Source: JAIBBV01 sp044347745
GTDB taxonomy: Bacteria > Bdellovibrionota_C > UBA2361 > JAFLCA01
Assembly (NCBI GenBank): GCA_044347745.1
Contig: JBIKUD010000012.1
Location: forward strand, 1 to 64,000
DNA length: 64,000 nt
Direction of reading: 5' to 3'
A program made the position numbers and the translations under genes. Below are positions 8,601 through 16,918 of the stretch, piece after piece. The notes beneath the pieces were generated by a model that saw nothing but the letters and a program-made list of their open reading frames with translations, had not been told where the DNA came from and searched no databases. Within the stretch, counting starts at the first letter, position 1. Each line of letters opens with the position of its first letter.

Positions 8601-9104
8601 AACGCGCGCATAAAATTCGACAACGTCACGGCACTGCGTCTCATTGTCTTCCAAGGCAGCACGCGCCAGCTCACCATTAAGACAGCCACTAAGAACAATG
8701 AGCCCGGAAGAGAATTGCTCCAAAATTTCGTGATCTACTCTTGGCTTGTAGAAAAACCCTTCGCGGTAGCCTAGGGTCACGAGGCGACACAGATTGTGAT
8801 ACCCTTCTAAATTGGAAGCCAAGACGGTTAGATGGTGGGTACCAGCACCCCCTTGCCCTTTGGCCTTGCGCTCATGACGCGAGCCTGGAGTTACGTAAAG
8901 CTCGCAGCCGATAATGGGTTTAATACCAACCTTTTTAGCTTCGGTATAAAACTCGATAGCCCCGTGCAAATTGCCATGGTCGGTTAGCGCAATAGCCGGT
9001 TGTCCAAAACGATGCGCCTGCTCCAAAACATCGGGCAGCTTGTTGGCACCATCCAACATGCTGTATTGGGTATGAAGATGAAGATGAACAAACTGTCCTG
9101 CCAC
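5628..9104 (-). CDS. dnaE: DNA polymerase III subunit alpha
   Basis: A 1158-residue replicative polymerase of normal DnaE1 length. It opens with the PHP domain (HLHLHT at 7-12, ALTDHGNLHGA, ATTDCHY), in which the histidines and acidic residues that bind metal are largely kept. The polymerase core includes the catalytic PDIDVDF (near residue 420) and GPGRGSVAGS. It is followed by a helix-hairpin-helix region and a C-terminal OB fold (VRVGGVVTALRLKNTKKGDR). It catalyses chromosomal DNA synthesis at the fork. The start is GTG at 9104, directly before AGQFVHLHLHT. The upstream PHP-like gene lies 117 bases away in the same direction. The intact PHP site suggests possible intrinsic proofreading, as in other bacteria with an active PHP domain; this is inference. 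Confidence 0.97.
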   Translation of the reverse strand: MAGQFVHLHLHTQYSMLDGANKLPDVLEQAHRFGQPAIALTDHGNLHGAIEFYTEAKKVGIKPIIGCELYVTPGSRHERKAKGQGGAGTHHLTVLASNLEGYHNLCRLVTLGYREGFFYKPRVDHEILEQFSSGLIVLSGCLNGELARAALEDNETQCRDVVEFYARVFKDRFYLEVQPHEIPEQKKANEACAHFAQKMGLPLVATTDCHYPTADDHFAQEVLMCVSTGKLITDPDRIQHKGVQLHLKTVDEMLAGFGDWRPGQEAVSNSLRIADACELKFDFSKHFMPVFNAENDDRSLIDIMAAKAREGLHKRFDKLRAQKDWSEALEKSYLERLELEIRLIDKMGFAGYFLVVSDFIVWAKEHGIPVGPGRGSVAGSLVAFAMRITEVDPIRHKLLFERFLNPERISLPDIDVDFCIYGRDQVIKYVVGKYGKEKVAQIATFGTLKAKAAIKDVGRALGMSYAETDRVAQLIPAPRQGFDFSLAEALKMEKRLADYAEGEGKNLVTLAMKLEGLTRHSSTHAAGVVIGDRPLIDMLPMMVDKDGNDVTQYSMTYVEKIGLVKFDFLGLKTLTVIYTALRIIKESRGIDVSLDDLPLDDAATFHLLATGNTTGVFQLESGGITDMTVRLKPNNFDDIVAILALYRPGPLDAGMVDHYIERKHGREPVIYLHPLMKDSLADTYGIILYQEQIMQLARALAGYSLAEADILRKAMGKKNPEEMAKQRDRFMQGATERKIEKKLASEIFDQMETFARYGFNRSHSAAYALVSYQTAYLKTHYPVEFMAALMSHEIDDTDKILKNLNECRKHKIEVLPPDVNESLAGFSVRGTKIRYGLSAVKGVGEKAVEAIILARADGPLTDLENFVTRVDLQAVNKRVLENLIKCGAFDASGFSRRELFERAEEVLKAGQALQREGNSNQISLFGAPGEKPQVPKRLSNRPEWPVNQRLSFEREALGFYISGHPLEKYRQDLKRMGVIGTADVLAKTKQSEVRVGGVVTALRLKNTKKGDRYATFMLEDYTGSLESIVWPDTYKQVAHILAADDPVICSGRADISEERCTLIINKIESLMALRDKSATQGILALSERDQIEERLNPLLQVLKRHTGACPVRLKMEIEGAEVNITLRDQSNSLVAVTPSESLCEEVEQLFGKPVLSFT

Positions 9105-9221
9105 GAGCGACGCGTTCCCTGAAGAGTTTTAGGAGCAAAATACTACAACTTCAGGAACCCGATAGCCAGTCATATAGAGGCGGCTGTGGGTCAAAAACGT
9201 GCCCGAGTGTGCCCGGGTGTA

Positions 9222-10013
9222 CTACTCGGGCCTAATCTCGCGTGCAATCATTTCCTGGATTCCAGGGAACCCAGGGTTTTGCATTTTTACCTTCGCGATA
9301 CGGCTACCGACCTGCGCGAGTGCATTGGCGTTAGAAAAGCTAAATAGCCTAAACTTAATTTTTGGCCAACGACTCTTAAAAATGCGAGCAGAATCGGGAT
9401 AAGCCAAATCAAAGGCCCGAAAACCGTAAAGCTCAACAAGAGTTTGTATAGCGGCCATTCTATGCGGGGTTTTATCCATACGACTTGGAAGCGCTACAGC
9501 CCCCGCCCTTTCGATGGCTGCGAGAACCTGGGCGAAAGGCTGCCTAATTACATAATTTTTGGCTCCAGCTGCTGAGGCAGGAACCCCTAGTTGCCTTAAA
9601 AAGTGCTCAATAGCGACACCAGGCGTCTCTTCGGGAAATAAACAGCTTAATACGACATCATCACATCCCGGCAAAGCACAGCGGATAACGGTGCCAGGCA
9701 ACACAGTAAGGTCAGAGCCTCGAGCCGCTTCCCTAATTTTATCTACAGAGCTCGCACTGTAAAAATCGGTGACCGCAATTACATCAAGTCCTTTCACCCG
9801 TGCAAGGCGCACCAAGGCCGGAGCCGTGTCTATGCCCTCCAGCGCCAAGTAGCCCAACGATGCAGGGCTATGAATACGTAAATCGAGTAAGTAGCTTTTT
9901 TGGCGAACTTTGGTTTTTTCGATTTTATCGCCGAGAGTTTCGTCTGCTCCTACTTCTATGATTACCGTTTCGCTCTCTACACTCTCACTAAGTGACTTTT
10001 TAGTGCGCCCCAT
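9222..10013 (-). CDS. PHP-fold protein with lost metal ligands
   Basis: A 263-residue protein with a polar N-terminal tail (1-40) and then a degenerate PHP (polymerase and histidinol phosphatase) fold. The expected D-x-H-x-H reads DLRIH (44-48), so the first histidine is Arg. The expected TGD/TDH reads TDFYS (82-86), and the late S-D-A-H motif reads SNAN (227-230). Around these the family pattern is well kept (HSPAS, GLDVIAVTDF, LYGFRAFDLA). It is therefore probably not a metal-dependent hydrolase but a binding or regulatory relative. It is immediately upstream of dnaE and downstream of a small coiled-coil gene, all on the minus strand. Partner and function are unknown. Confidence 0.6.
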   Translation of the reverse strand: MGRTKKSLSESVESETVIIEVGADETLGDKIEKTKVRQKSYLLDLRIHSPASLGYLALEGIDTAPALVRLARVKGLDVIAVTDFYSASSVDKIREAARGSDLTVLPGTVIRCALPGCDDVVLSCLFPEETPGVAIEHFLRQLGVPASAAGAKNYVIRQPFAQVLAAIERAGAVALPSRMDKTPHRMAAIQTLVELYGFRAFDLAYPDSARIFKSRWPKIKFRLFSFSNANALAQVGSRIAKVKMQNPGFPGIQEMIAREIRPE

Positions 10014-10046
10014 ACAACCTCCGTCCTTCGCCCTATAGGCTTGAGT

Positions 10047-10427
10047 TTAATTCTCGTCGCTTGTCTTCACATTAAGCGCAGCCAACCCTTCACGCAGCAT
10101 CTGGCGCATTGCCGCAATTTGCACGTCGATACGTTCGAGATCCTTTCCTGTAGGAGCGGCTGACAGCATCGAGACGACTCTATCAAGACGTACTCCAAGA
10201 GCGTTCATTTTAGTGGTCATAAGGTCAACCTTGCTCTCAAGCATGTTGAGCTCCCCTACCGTGGCGAGTCCAAGCATTCGCCCGATTGTTGCTGCACTGA
10301 CCTCACCACGTGAGGGGTCGGCCTGCATTTGCAAAATTTTAGTAACTGCATCGGCTGCGGTCACTTCAGTAACCTCAGAGTCTTTGGCTTGCCCAGATGA
10401 ATTTGCAGATGTCTCTGTAGTGTCCAT
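10047..10427 (-). CDS. Hypothetical small coiled-coil protein
   Basis: A 126-residue protein I do not recognise. Residues 1-25 are Ser/Thr/acidic and probably disordered. A short helical motif follows (VSAATIGRMLGLATVGELNML), then a heptad-like helix from about 62 to 115 (LESKVDLMTTKMNALGVRLD and onward). No Cys, signal peptide or membrane segment is present. It is 33 bases upstream of the PHP-like gene and downstream of the CBS-domain protein, same strand. The low-complexity start and coiled coil suggest an oligomerising accessory protein, possibly of its operon neighbour. Confidence 0.6.
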   Translation of the reverse strand: MDTTETSANSSGQAKDSEVTEVTAADAVTKILQMQADPSRGEVSAATIGRMLGLATVGELNMLESKVDLMTTKMNALGVRLDRVVSMLSAAPTGKDLERIDVQIAAMRQMLREGLAALNVKTSDEN

Positions 10428-10481
10428 ATAGTGTGGATACCTGTTGCTTCAATTAAATAAAGGATTTAACGAAGGCCTTCT

Positions 10482-11909
10482 CTACTCGCCAGCTGCGTTA
10501 GCTCGCTTGAGAGTCTCGAGGCCCCTTAGATTAGACTCATTCGAGGCGCCCGAGGGTTCAAAAGAATGACTGGCTATAGTCGCGGATTCATTGGGGTTTT
10601 CTGAACGCCGCAGCCGAACTTGGGTAATTCGATTTTGATTCATCTCACTTACGTGCAGTACTAGTGGCCCTACTGCTACTTCCTGACCTAAATGCGGAAT
10701 CGTACCTAAATGATGAATAACCAGGCCAGCAATGGTGTCGTATTCTCCAGGCGGCAATTCAAGACTAAACTGGGTATTTAGATCGTCTATAAGCACACTA
10801 CCGTCTACGAGCAGTTCCCCATTTGAAAGTTCTTGAGCTCCAGCTTCTTCGACCGGAATATCATGTTCATCGAAAATTTCACCTACGATCTCTTCAATTA
10901 GATCTTCAACCGTCACGACACCATCAACTCCACCGTGTTCATCAAGGACAACGGCAAAATGTACAGCATCCCGTTTAAACTCTTGAAGCAATGTGTCTAC
11001 TTTTTTGGTATTCGCCACAAAATAGGAAGGACGCATAAATCGCTTTAATTCAAATCTTGGGAGTGGTTTCCCAAGCAAATCAATAAAATCTTTTGCCAGC
11101 AACACTCCACGCACGTCATCAAGTTCGGGCCCTGTTACGACAATACGAGAGAGGCGTTCGCGCTGAAGCACACCAATTACTTCTTCAAAAGTGGCAGACT
11201 CCTCTAAGGCAATAATATCTTTGCGCGGAGTCATAACCTCACGCACAACGGTGTCAGAAAAGTTGAAGATGCCCTGAATCATCTCCTTTTCTTCTTCTTC
11301 GATTTCTCCAGCGTCACTGCTCATTTCAACGATTTCGCTGAGTTCTTCAGCAGAGACAGCCAGCTCACGTTCAACAGGCACACGTAGACCCGCAAACCGT
11401 AGGGCAGCGCCGAAGACGCGATCGAGCACGAAAATGAGTGGCGCAAATACTTTGGCAAAAATTACTAAAACTAGGCCCGCGCGACTCAGTACTAACTCAG
11501 GATGCTCAAAAACATATGGCTTTACTAATTGAACCAGGCCAAGCGTAAACAACGACAAGGCACCCAAACTGAGCACAAACCAGAGCATGAGCTCGAACGG
11601 ACCAAGAAAAGCAAGATACGGAGCAAACAGCCGACCGGCTAAACGATCTGCCAAGCTAAGCACGAGCCCGCCAGCCAGCAATGCCGAAAGATACATGCCT
11701 GCATGGGCAGCAAGAAGATAGCGACGTGCGCGAAATAGCAGAAAACGCCCAAGCCGAGGGTCACCAGCTCCTTCTTCTCGAGCAAGCTCGCGAAGGCGCT
11801 TACTGCGACTTTTGCTTATTGAAATGGCAAGCGAGAAGAAAAATACGTACAGCCCAGACAAAAGGGCTAAAACAAGAACAAGCAAGCCACTGGGGTGATA
11901 TCCATCCAT
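10482..11909 (-). CDS. CNNM/HlyC-CorC family membrane protein with CBS domains
   Basis: A 475-residue protein. The N-terminal DUF21/CNNM transmembrane domain (about 1-190) has several hydrophobic segments, the first at 8-30. A CBS pair follows (about 210-330), starting at VMTPRKDIIALEE and including FAVVLDEHGGVDGVVTVEDL and the acidic EEIVGEIFDE. A C-terminal CorC_HlyC domain (about 345-435) ends in ITQVRLRR. Members are inner-membrane proteins linked to Mg2+ or Co2+ transport and, historically, to hemolysin C; transport by this one is inferred. The start is ATG at 11909. It is the first gene of the minus-strand run leading to dnaE. Confidence 0.88.
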   Translation of the reverse strand: MDGYHPSGLLVLVLALLSGLYVFFFSLAISISKSRSKRLRELAREEGAGDPRLGRFLLFRARRYLLAAHAGMYLSALLAGGLVLSLADRLAGRLFAPYLAFLGPFELMLWFVLSLGALSLFTLGLVQLVKPYVFEHPELVLSRAGLVLVIFAKVFAPLIFVLDRVFGAALRFAGLRVPVERELAVSAEELSEIVEMSSDAGEIEEEEKEMIQGIFNFSDTVVREVMTPRKDIIALEESATFEEVIGVLQRERLSRIVVTGPELDDVRGVLLAKDFIDLLGKPLPRFELKRFMRPSYFVANTKKVDTLLQEFKRDAVHFAVVLDEHGGVDGVVTVEDLIEEIVGEIFDEHDIPVEEAGAQELSNGELLVDGSVLIDDLNTQFSLELPPGEYDTIAGLVIHHLGTIPHLGQEVAVGPLVLHVSEMNQNRITQVRLRRSENPNESATIASHSFEPSGASNESNLRGLETLKRANAAGE

Positions 11910-12222
11910 TCTGGGGGAGCCTCGATGCGGTAGTGTTGATTAGAGGTGGAGAGTCAGAAACCTAGGCACACAGATGCCCGAAGGAATACACTGGGATGGA
12001 AGTATCGCGGGAAGAAAACCCTTTAAATTCAGCATATTGATATTCTGGCGGTCAGCCGCTAACTTGTCAACAAACGATTGAGGATACGGGTTTCTAAAAA
12101 ATGTTCAGCAGATATCCACATGAAATTGCTGTGTTTTTTACCCAATCGCCCGGAATGCCTATTCTGCTTTGAGCTAGGGAAGACTCTTGCGTGGACCAAC
12201 CACTTGGGGATGAGGAATTATT
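11910..12222. other. Divergent promoter region, no gene seen
   Basis: These 313 bases separate the CBS-domain gene (minus) from the iron-sulfur oxidoreductase (plus). No open frame or RNA gene is supported. A ribosome site GAGGA at 12212-12216 sits 6 bases before the ATG at 12223. Confidence 0.5.
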
Positions 12223-14436
12223 ATGATTGAACACAGCGTAGGCGAAGCCTCTAGGGAAATTTTATGGAATGTAAATTCCACACTTACCGTCGTGGGCATG
12301 TATGGGTCGCTGGCGCTGGCTTTGTTGGTAGGCTTTACCGGGGTTTGGCGACATGTGGAACTCTGGCAAAGCGGCCAAAAGCCACTTGCCCCTCAGGAAA
12401 CTTGGGGCAGCCGGATTTCAAACTTTGTGGTGTGGGTACTTTTTCAACGCGGGGTAGCTAGAGACAAAAAAGCAGGGCTCTCACATAGCCTAATCTACAT
12501 CGGCTTTTTAGTTCTGCTTTTCACCACTACGATGGTGATGATTGACCACGATTTTGGCATTCCAATTTATCGTGGCGAATTTTATTTGCTCCTCACCATT
12601 GCGAGCGACATTTTCGGACTGGGTCTCTTGCTGGGGTGCGGCCTGGCAGCACACCGACGCTATATCAAACACGAGCCACGGATTCATAATCGAGCGGCAG
12701 ACGCTTCGATGCTTATCGTCTTAAGCATGTTGGTAGTTCAGGGCTTTTTGTTAGAAGGCCTGCGAATTCATGTAACCAATGATCCTTGGCGCTGGTATTC
12801 TCCCGTGGGACTGCTGGTTTCCAAATTTTTCTGGCCGTTGTCGTATTCGAGCGCAGAAGCGCTGCATCAGGTCATTTGGTGGATTCATACTCTCAATGTG
12901 ATGCTGGTTGTAGCCTTGGCTCCGTACACCAAATTTTTCCATATAGTCGCTAGTTCGATAAATCTATTTTTTCGGCCACAGGCAAGGCCAAAGGGACAGC
13001 TCGAATCTGTGGGCGACCTTGAGAAACGTATGGAGGCCGGAGAAGAGTTCACTATTGGCCTTGGGAACATTAAAGACTATTCGTGGAAACACCTGATGGA
13101 CTTGGACGCTTGCACCTCTTGTGGACGTTGTCAGGAGGTGTGTCCGGCGTACTTAAGTGGGAAACCTTTATCGCCGAAGTGGATGATTCTTGATTCGAGA
13201 AATCATGCCCTTAGCTTATTAGCCGATAATAAACTGAAAGTTCCTTCGAAAATCCCCTCCCCTCTGCGCGCGATTGACTCTTGGTTCACTAAAAACTTGC
13301 TCTTAGCAAAAAGCGGCCTTGTTGAAACGGAAAATGGCTATGAAGCCAATGGACCGTACCGAGCCAAAAACACTCTAGTGCAACAGGCAACCAAAGAAGT
13401 TGGTAAAAACGTCGAGCATATGATCGCTGGAGAGGTGGTAGACGACCTCGTCTACTGGTCGTGCACCACGTGCCGGGCCTGTGTGGAAGTCTGCCCGGTT
13501 GGCATCAACCATGTTGACCACATTGTGGGCAATAGACGCAACATGGTGCTAATGCGCGGCGAGGTTCCAAGTGAGGCCCAAGGCACACTTCGGGCGTTGG
13601 AAAACCGAGCCAACCCTTATGGGCCACCCCAAGACCGAATGAAATGGGCTGAAGGGCTTGATTTGCCCGTGCTCAAGCCTGGCGACTCGGTTGACTACCT
13701 GTATTGGGTGGGATGTGTGTCGGCATTTGACCCACGTAAGCAAAAAATTGCAAAGGCACTGGTCAAATTGATGAAGGCCGCAGGCCTTTCCTTCGGGGTT
13801 TTGGGCACGGCAGAGGGCTGCACCGGAGATCCAGCTAGACGATTAGGTGAAGAGAATCTATTCCAGTCCCTTGCGAAGAAGAACCTTGAAGTACTTCGTA
13901 GCGTTCAGTTTCGAACTCTCGTGGCCAACTGCCCGCACTGTTTTAATAGCATCAAAAACGAGTATCCTGAATTTGGTAATCTAGGGAACGGTCAGTCCCC
14001 AGAAATCATCCACCACTCCCAACTTCTAAAGCGACTATTAAAGGATGGACGCCTACCGCTGAAGGAACAAAACGCGGACACCCAGCAAACTTACACCTTC
14101 CATGACCCCTGCTACCTTGGGCGATACAATGACGAATATGAAGCCCCAAGAACAGGACTAAAGAAGATTAAGAGCCTCCAGATAGTGGAAATGGACCGAA
14201 GCCGCGAATCTGGCCTCTGTTGTGGCGCAGGTGGTGGACATTTCTGGATGGACCTTAAAGTGGGAGAACGGGTTAACAGCCTCCGTGTAGATGAAGCAGC
14301 CGCCACTGGCGCCCAGGGCATAGCCACCGCCTGCCCCTTCTGTATGCAAATGCTTGAAGACGGCGTGAAGCTTACCGGCCGCGAGCAGCAGCTTGAAGTT
14401 AAGGACATCGCAGAGCTGCTGGCCGAGCAGCTCTAA
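12223..14436 (+). CDS. Membrane b-type cytochrome/iron-sulfur oxidoreductase, probable ETF:quinone reductase type
   Basis: A 737-residue fusion. Residues about 15-250 form a NarI-like membrane domain with five or six helices and histidines placed as haem b ligands. Next comes a [4Fe-4S] motif CTSCGRCQEVCP (about 297-308) and a second CTTCRACVEVCP (about 415-426). Two CCG domains of the heterodisulfide reductase type follow, with ANCPHCFNSIKNEYPEFG, DPCYLGRYNDEYEAPR and CCGAGGGHFWMD. This layout matches membrane iron-sulfur proteins proposed to pass electrons from electron-transfer flavoprotein to menaquinone in beta-oxidising deltaproteobacteria (EMO-type). No etfAB gene lies nearby, so the donor is inferred. 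GGACACCC repeats start 5 bases after its stop. Confidence 0.8.
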   Translation: MIEHSVGEASREILWNVNSTLTVVGMYGSLALALLVGFTGVWRHVELWQSGQKPLAPQETWGSRISNFVVWVLFQRGVARDKKAGLSHSLIYIGFLVLLFTTTMVMIDHDFGIPIYRGEFYLLLTIASDIFGLGLLLGCGLAAHRRYIKHEPRIHNRAADASMLIVLSMLVVQGFLLEGLRIHVTNDPWRWYSPVGLLVSKFFWPLSYSSAEALHQVIWWIHTLNVMLVVALAPYTKFFHIVASSINLFFRPQARPKGQLESVGDLEKRMEAGEEFTIGLGNIKDYSWKHLMDLDACTSCGRCQEVCPAYLSGKPLSPKWMILDSRNHALSLLADNKLKVPSKIPSPLRAIDSWFTKNLLLAKSGLVETENGYEANGPYRAKNTLVQQATKEVGKNVEHMIAGEVVDDLVYWSCTTCRACVEVCPVGINHVDHIVGNRRNMVLMRGEVPSEAQGTLRALENRANPYGPPQDRMKWAEGLDLPVLKPGDSVDYLYWVGCVSAFDPRKQKIAKALVKLMKAAGLSFGVLGTAEGCTGDPARRLGEENLFQSLAKKNLEVLRSVQFRTLVANCPHCFNSIKNEYPEFGNLGNGQSPEIIHHSQLLKRLLKDGRLPLKEQNADTQQTYTFHDPCYLGRYNDEYEAPRTGLKKIKSLQIVEMDRSRESGLCCGAGGGHFWMDLKVGERVNSLRVDEAAATGAQGIATACPFCMQMLEDGVKLTGREQQLEVKDIAELLAEQL

Positions 14437-14440
14437 TTGC

Positions 14441-14544
14441 GGACACCCCGGCATTTAATTGGCCTATTTCGGACACCCGAGAATCGCCTACTTCCAGCCA
14501 CGTCAACTGCGGCCAGCTCTTTATAAGGGCATTTCCGGACACCC
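14441..14544 (+). repeat. Three GGACACCC octamers
   Basis: GGACACCC occurs at 14441-14448, 14471-14478 and 14537-14544 just downstream of the iron-sulfur oxidoreductase. The same octamer recurs at 16463, and its complement GGGTGTCC occurs three times on the other side of the transposase at 17.9-18.1 kb. Short conserved octamers of this kind are typical of REP sequences that accompany REP-associated tyrosine transposases. Confidence 0.65.
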
Positions 14545-14649
14545 TGCATCTCTTCTGTCTCCGCTCACGCAGTGACTAAAAATATGTCCAATTAGGGGTC
14601 CCTCCACCTAACCTACAGCTCCGCCCTCAAAAGAAACCTTCTCCAAATA

Positions 14650-14677
14650 AAAAGGGGGCCCTTTAGGGCCCCCTTTT
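14650..14677 (-). terminator. Rho-independent terminator of the HU gene
   Basis: A perfect 12-bp stem (AAAAGGGGGCCC with GGGCCCCCTTTT) with a 4-base loop. On the minus strand it is followed by TTTTTATTT, about 20 bases after the HU stop codon. The A-run on the other side means it may also stop plus-strand transcripts. Confidence 0.9.
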
Positions 14678-14697
14678 CGCTAAATCAAAAAAGCTGA

Positions 14698-15129
14698 CTA
14701 CTTAAGTACAGCCTCTTTTAATGCCTTAGCTGCGGTGAAGCGAACGCGCTTCTTAGGAGAAATCTGGATAGTCTCTCCCGTCGCTGGGTTACGACCCAAA
14801 CGGGCCTTAGTTTGACGCACATACATCTTGCCAAGCCCAAGCAATGGGATCTTATAGCCACGACGTAGTGAATCTTTAATCAAAGCTGCAAGATCTTCGC
14901 AGATCTCTTTAGCCATTGAGCGCTTTGCAAAACCACAAAACCCTCGAACATTCTCAATAAACTCTGACTGCGTGTAGCTCAGAGTGTTTGTGTTACGTGG
15001 CTTGGTAGCAGTGCGTGTCTTAGGGGTGGTCAAAGGCTTAGCTGCGGCTTTAGGAGCAGCTTTCATCACCTTAGCGGCCTTTTTAGGGGCAGCTTTCTTC
15101 ATTGTCTTCTTTGTGGCTTTTTTTGCCAT
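14698..15129 (-). CDS. HU-family DNA-binding protein with a Lys/Ala-rich N-terminal tail
   Basis: A 143-residue protein in two parts. Residues 1-45 are a tail of Lys, Ala, Pro and Thr (repeated AAPK/KKAA units) like the tail of histone H1. Residues about 50-143 are a HU/IHF fold, recognisable by LGLGKMYVRQTKARLGRNPATGETI and KKRVRFTAAKALKEAV when read in parts. The DNA-intercalating RNPATG loop is intact. It should bend and compact DNA, with the tail adding sequence-independent affinity. It is a single-gene unit with its own terminator. Tailed HU proteins are known in several phyla. GAAAGGAG lies before the start. Confidence 0.9.
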   Translation of the reverse strand: MAKKATKKTMKKAAPKKAAKVMKAAPKAAAKPLTTPKTRTATKPRNTNTLSYTQSEFIENVRGFCGFAKRSMAKEICEDLAALIKDSLRRGYKIPLLGLGKMYVRQTKARLGRNPATGETIQISPKKRVRFTAAKALKEAVLK

Positions 15130-15348
15130 AACTTTAAACTCCTTGAAAGGAAGAGATTAATGCCAAAAATCGGTCAAAATCACGCGAAAAACTGGCATCG
15201 ACATGCATATTAAGAACAAAAAGTTACTCAAAGCAACTGAAAAAACGACATATCATTGCAGATTTTTTTGCATAAAAAGCCCATTTTGCGGCATTTTAGC
15301 TCGTCATATATTAGGTTGACGAATCGATAGAAGTGATATTGAAGTAAC

Positions 15349-16068
15349 ATGCCTCACATTCATCGAAACAACCACATTGATCTCAGGGCCAAAAAAGTGA
15401 AAAAACACCATATTTTAGCGCTTTTTTTGCTAGCATTGCCGCATTTCAAAGCACTAGCTGATACGCCAAAATCCATCAATGACCAAGTCATCTGGCGTCA
15501 AGTAATCGACGAAGATGCCGGATTTAGCTTCAACTTTAATCAGGAATTTTTTTTAGCAACTGGACCTTCTTCCCAAAGTATAAGGCTCATCCTAAAGCCA
15601 ATGAATGGAGACTTCCCTACTTTTAATATAATTCGCGAGGCCTGCGATCCAAGACTGAAAAGCCTGAGTCCAGACACCCAAGCAATCAGAGTCGAGTCAG
15701 ACTACCGTCGGGTCGGATTAACTGACTCAAAAGTCACCTCCGCCCATAAATTTGAAGAATTTGGACACCCGGCCTTTCTTTTTGAAATTCAATACACGGC
15801 TCGTGCCGAGACCTTTGTTGCCTCAGTGATAAGAATACATTTGAGGAATCACTGTATTCTAACTACATACATTGACACTAAGACCAAATTTGAAGAACGC
15901 AGCTACCTAAAAAATGTCCTTCTCTCTGGTCTACGGTTTAATGAGGAACCTCAGGCCTCCGACCAAGCCAGTCCCTCAATTATGTTATTTTATTTGCTAG
16001 CCTTGTCTGCTTTTGGCCTCTTACTAGCTTTATACCGACGCAATCTACGCCGTAAGATGCCTAGTTGA
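15349..16068 (+). CDS. Hypothetical exported protein with a C-terminal membrane anchor
   Basis: A 239-residue protein I do not recognise. The N-terminus has a basic stretch (RAKKVKKHH) and then a hydrophobic segment ending LALPHFKALADT, a plausible signal peptide cut near residue 37. The middle part (about 45-195) looks like a mixed alpha/beta extracytoplasmic domain (DEDAGFSFNFNQEFFLATG, VTSAHKFEEFGHPAFLFEIQ). A membrane helix at about 209-228 is followed by RRNLRRKMPS, predicting a C-terminal anchor with a short cytoplasmic basic tail. It stands alone between the HU gene and a long gene-free stretch. Confidence 0.65.
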   Translation: MPHIHRNNHIDLRAKKVKKHHILALFLLALPHFKALADTPKSINDQVIWRQVIDEDAGFSFNFNQEFFLATGPSSQSIRLILKPMNGDFPTFNIIREACDPRLKSLSPDTQAIRVESDYRRVGLTDSKVTSAHKFEEFGHPAFLFEIQYTARAETFVASVIRIHLRNHCILTTYIDTKTKFEERSYLKNVLLSGLRFNEEPQASDQASPSIMLFYLLALSAFGLLLALYRRNLRRKMPS

Positions 16069-16918
16069 TGCAGCCCTTTGTTTGCAACTTCTCGGACATC
16101 CTGCTGAAGGAGACTTTTGACGTTTTCCATGCAACCAACTCCACAACCAAAATCAACGAAAAAGGGGGTGTTGGTGACTGTTCGGCGACGACCGAACAGC
16201 ACCAACTCGAACCAGGGGACGACAAGGTGAAAGCTACAAACTGAAAGCGACCTCTCTCTCGCAAACAGACAGTAACGTCCACAAAAGCCTAAGATTGCAA
16301 AGCAAGGGCCACGCAACCTTCTCTAATAATTTCAGTGAATTAGCATAATACTTCGGTTAGTACTTAGGAACGCTCATGGATACCATGAGACCCAAATGCG
16401 AATATTTTGCACAGTAGCCTCAAATTTGTGTCGTCAACAAACTTGAAGGAATAAAAATAGCCGGACACCCGGAATTTCTCCAAACCAATAGGAATACTCG
16501 CTCGTCACTGAAGCAATATTAGAGCGAATCTCTTCTATAAAAAAAGGGGTCAAGAATTAGTTAAAAATATACTAATCGAAATTGCATATTCCTCGATGAA
16601 CGCGGCTGGCTTTGAAAAGTTTGCCCAAAGTTGAAGCCTAGCTTGTGAGCCACTGCAACAAAATCCCATATTCACTGGCGAATTCGAAGGAGTCAGCTTT
16701 CGATTGGAGTTGGAAAAGGCATCCCCATTCTGCTGGTTTCCAGCGCCTACTCTTACGGGAATATTAGAGATCTGTGGACTTAAGGTGCAAGCCTCCCGCT
16801 CAAGCGTGAGGCTCCGACCAATCTATGAGGAAATTCGAAGACTACACACTAAATCAGCCTCGACAAATTCGGGTAATTTAACTCGAGGTTGGTACGAATA
16901 CTTTATTAAGGTTGCCTC
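16069..16918. other. 850-base gap: hairpin, one REP octamer, possible decayed coding DNA
   Basis: I see no intact gene here. A hairpin CTGTTCGG/CCGAACAG lies at 16178-16199, extended by GTTGGTG/CACCAAC with one bulge. A GGACACCC octamer is at 16463-16470. An open plus-strand frame from about 16635 to 16973 lacks an ATG and overlaps the transposase 3' end; it could be remnant coding sequence but matches nothing I know. Confidence 0.5.
16463..16470 (+). repeat. GGACACCC octamer left of the transposase
   Basis: A single copy in the context CCGGACACCCGG, about 450 bases beyond the 3' end of the transposase. It has the same orientation as the three copies at 14.4 kb and opposite orientation to those on the 5' side of the gene. 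Confidence 0.55.

Noticed and set aside
15763..15770. Further GGACACCC octamers inside coding sequence (15763, 31965) and GGGTGTCC in nuoN (18989)
   Set aside because: They encode ordinary residues of the genes they lie in, lack the CGC or palindromic context of most intergenic copies, and about two chance hits are expected in the window.
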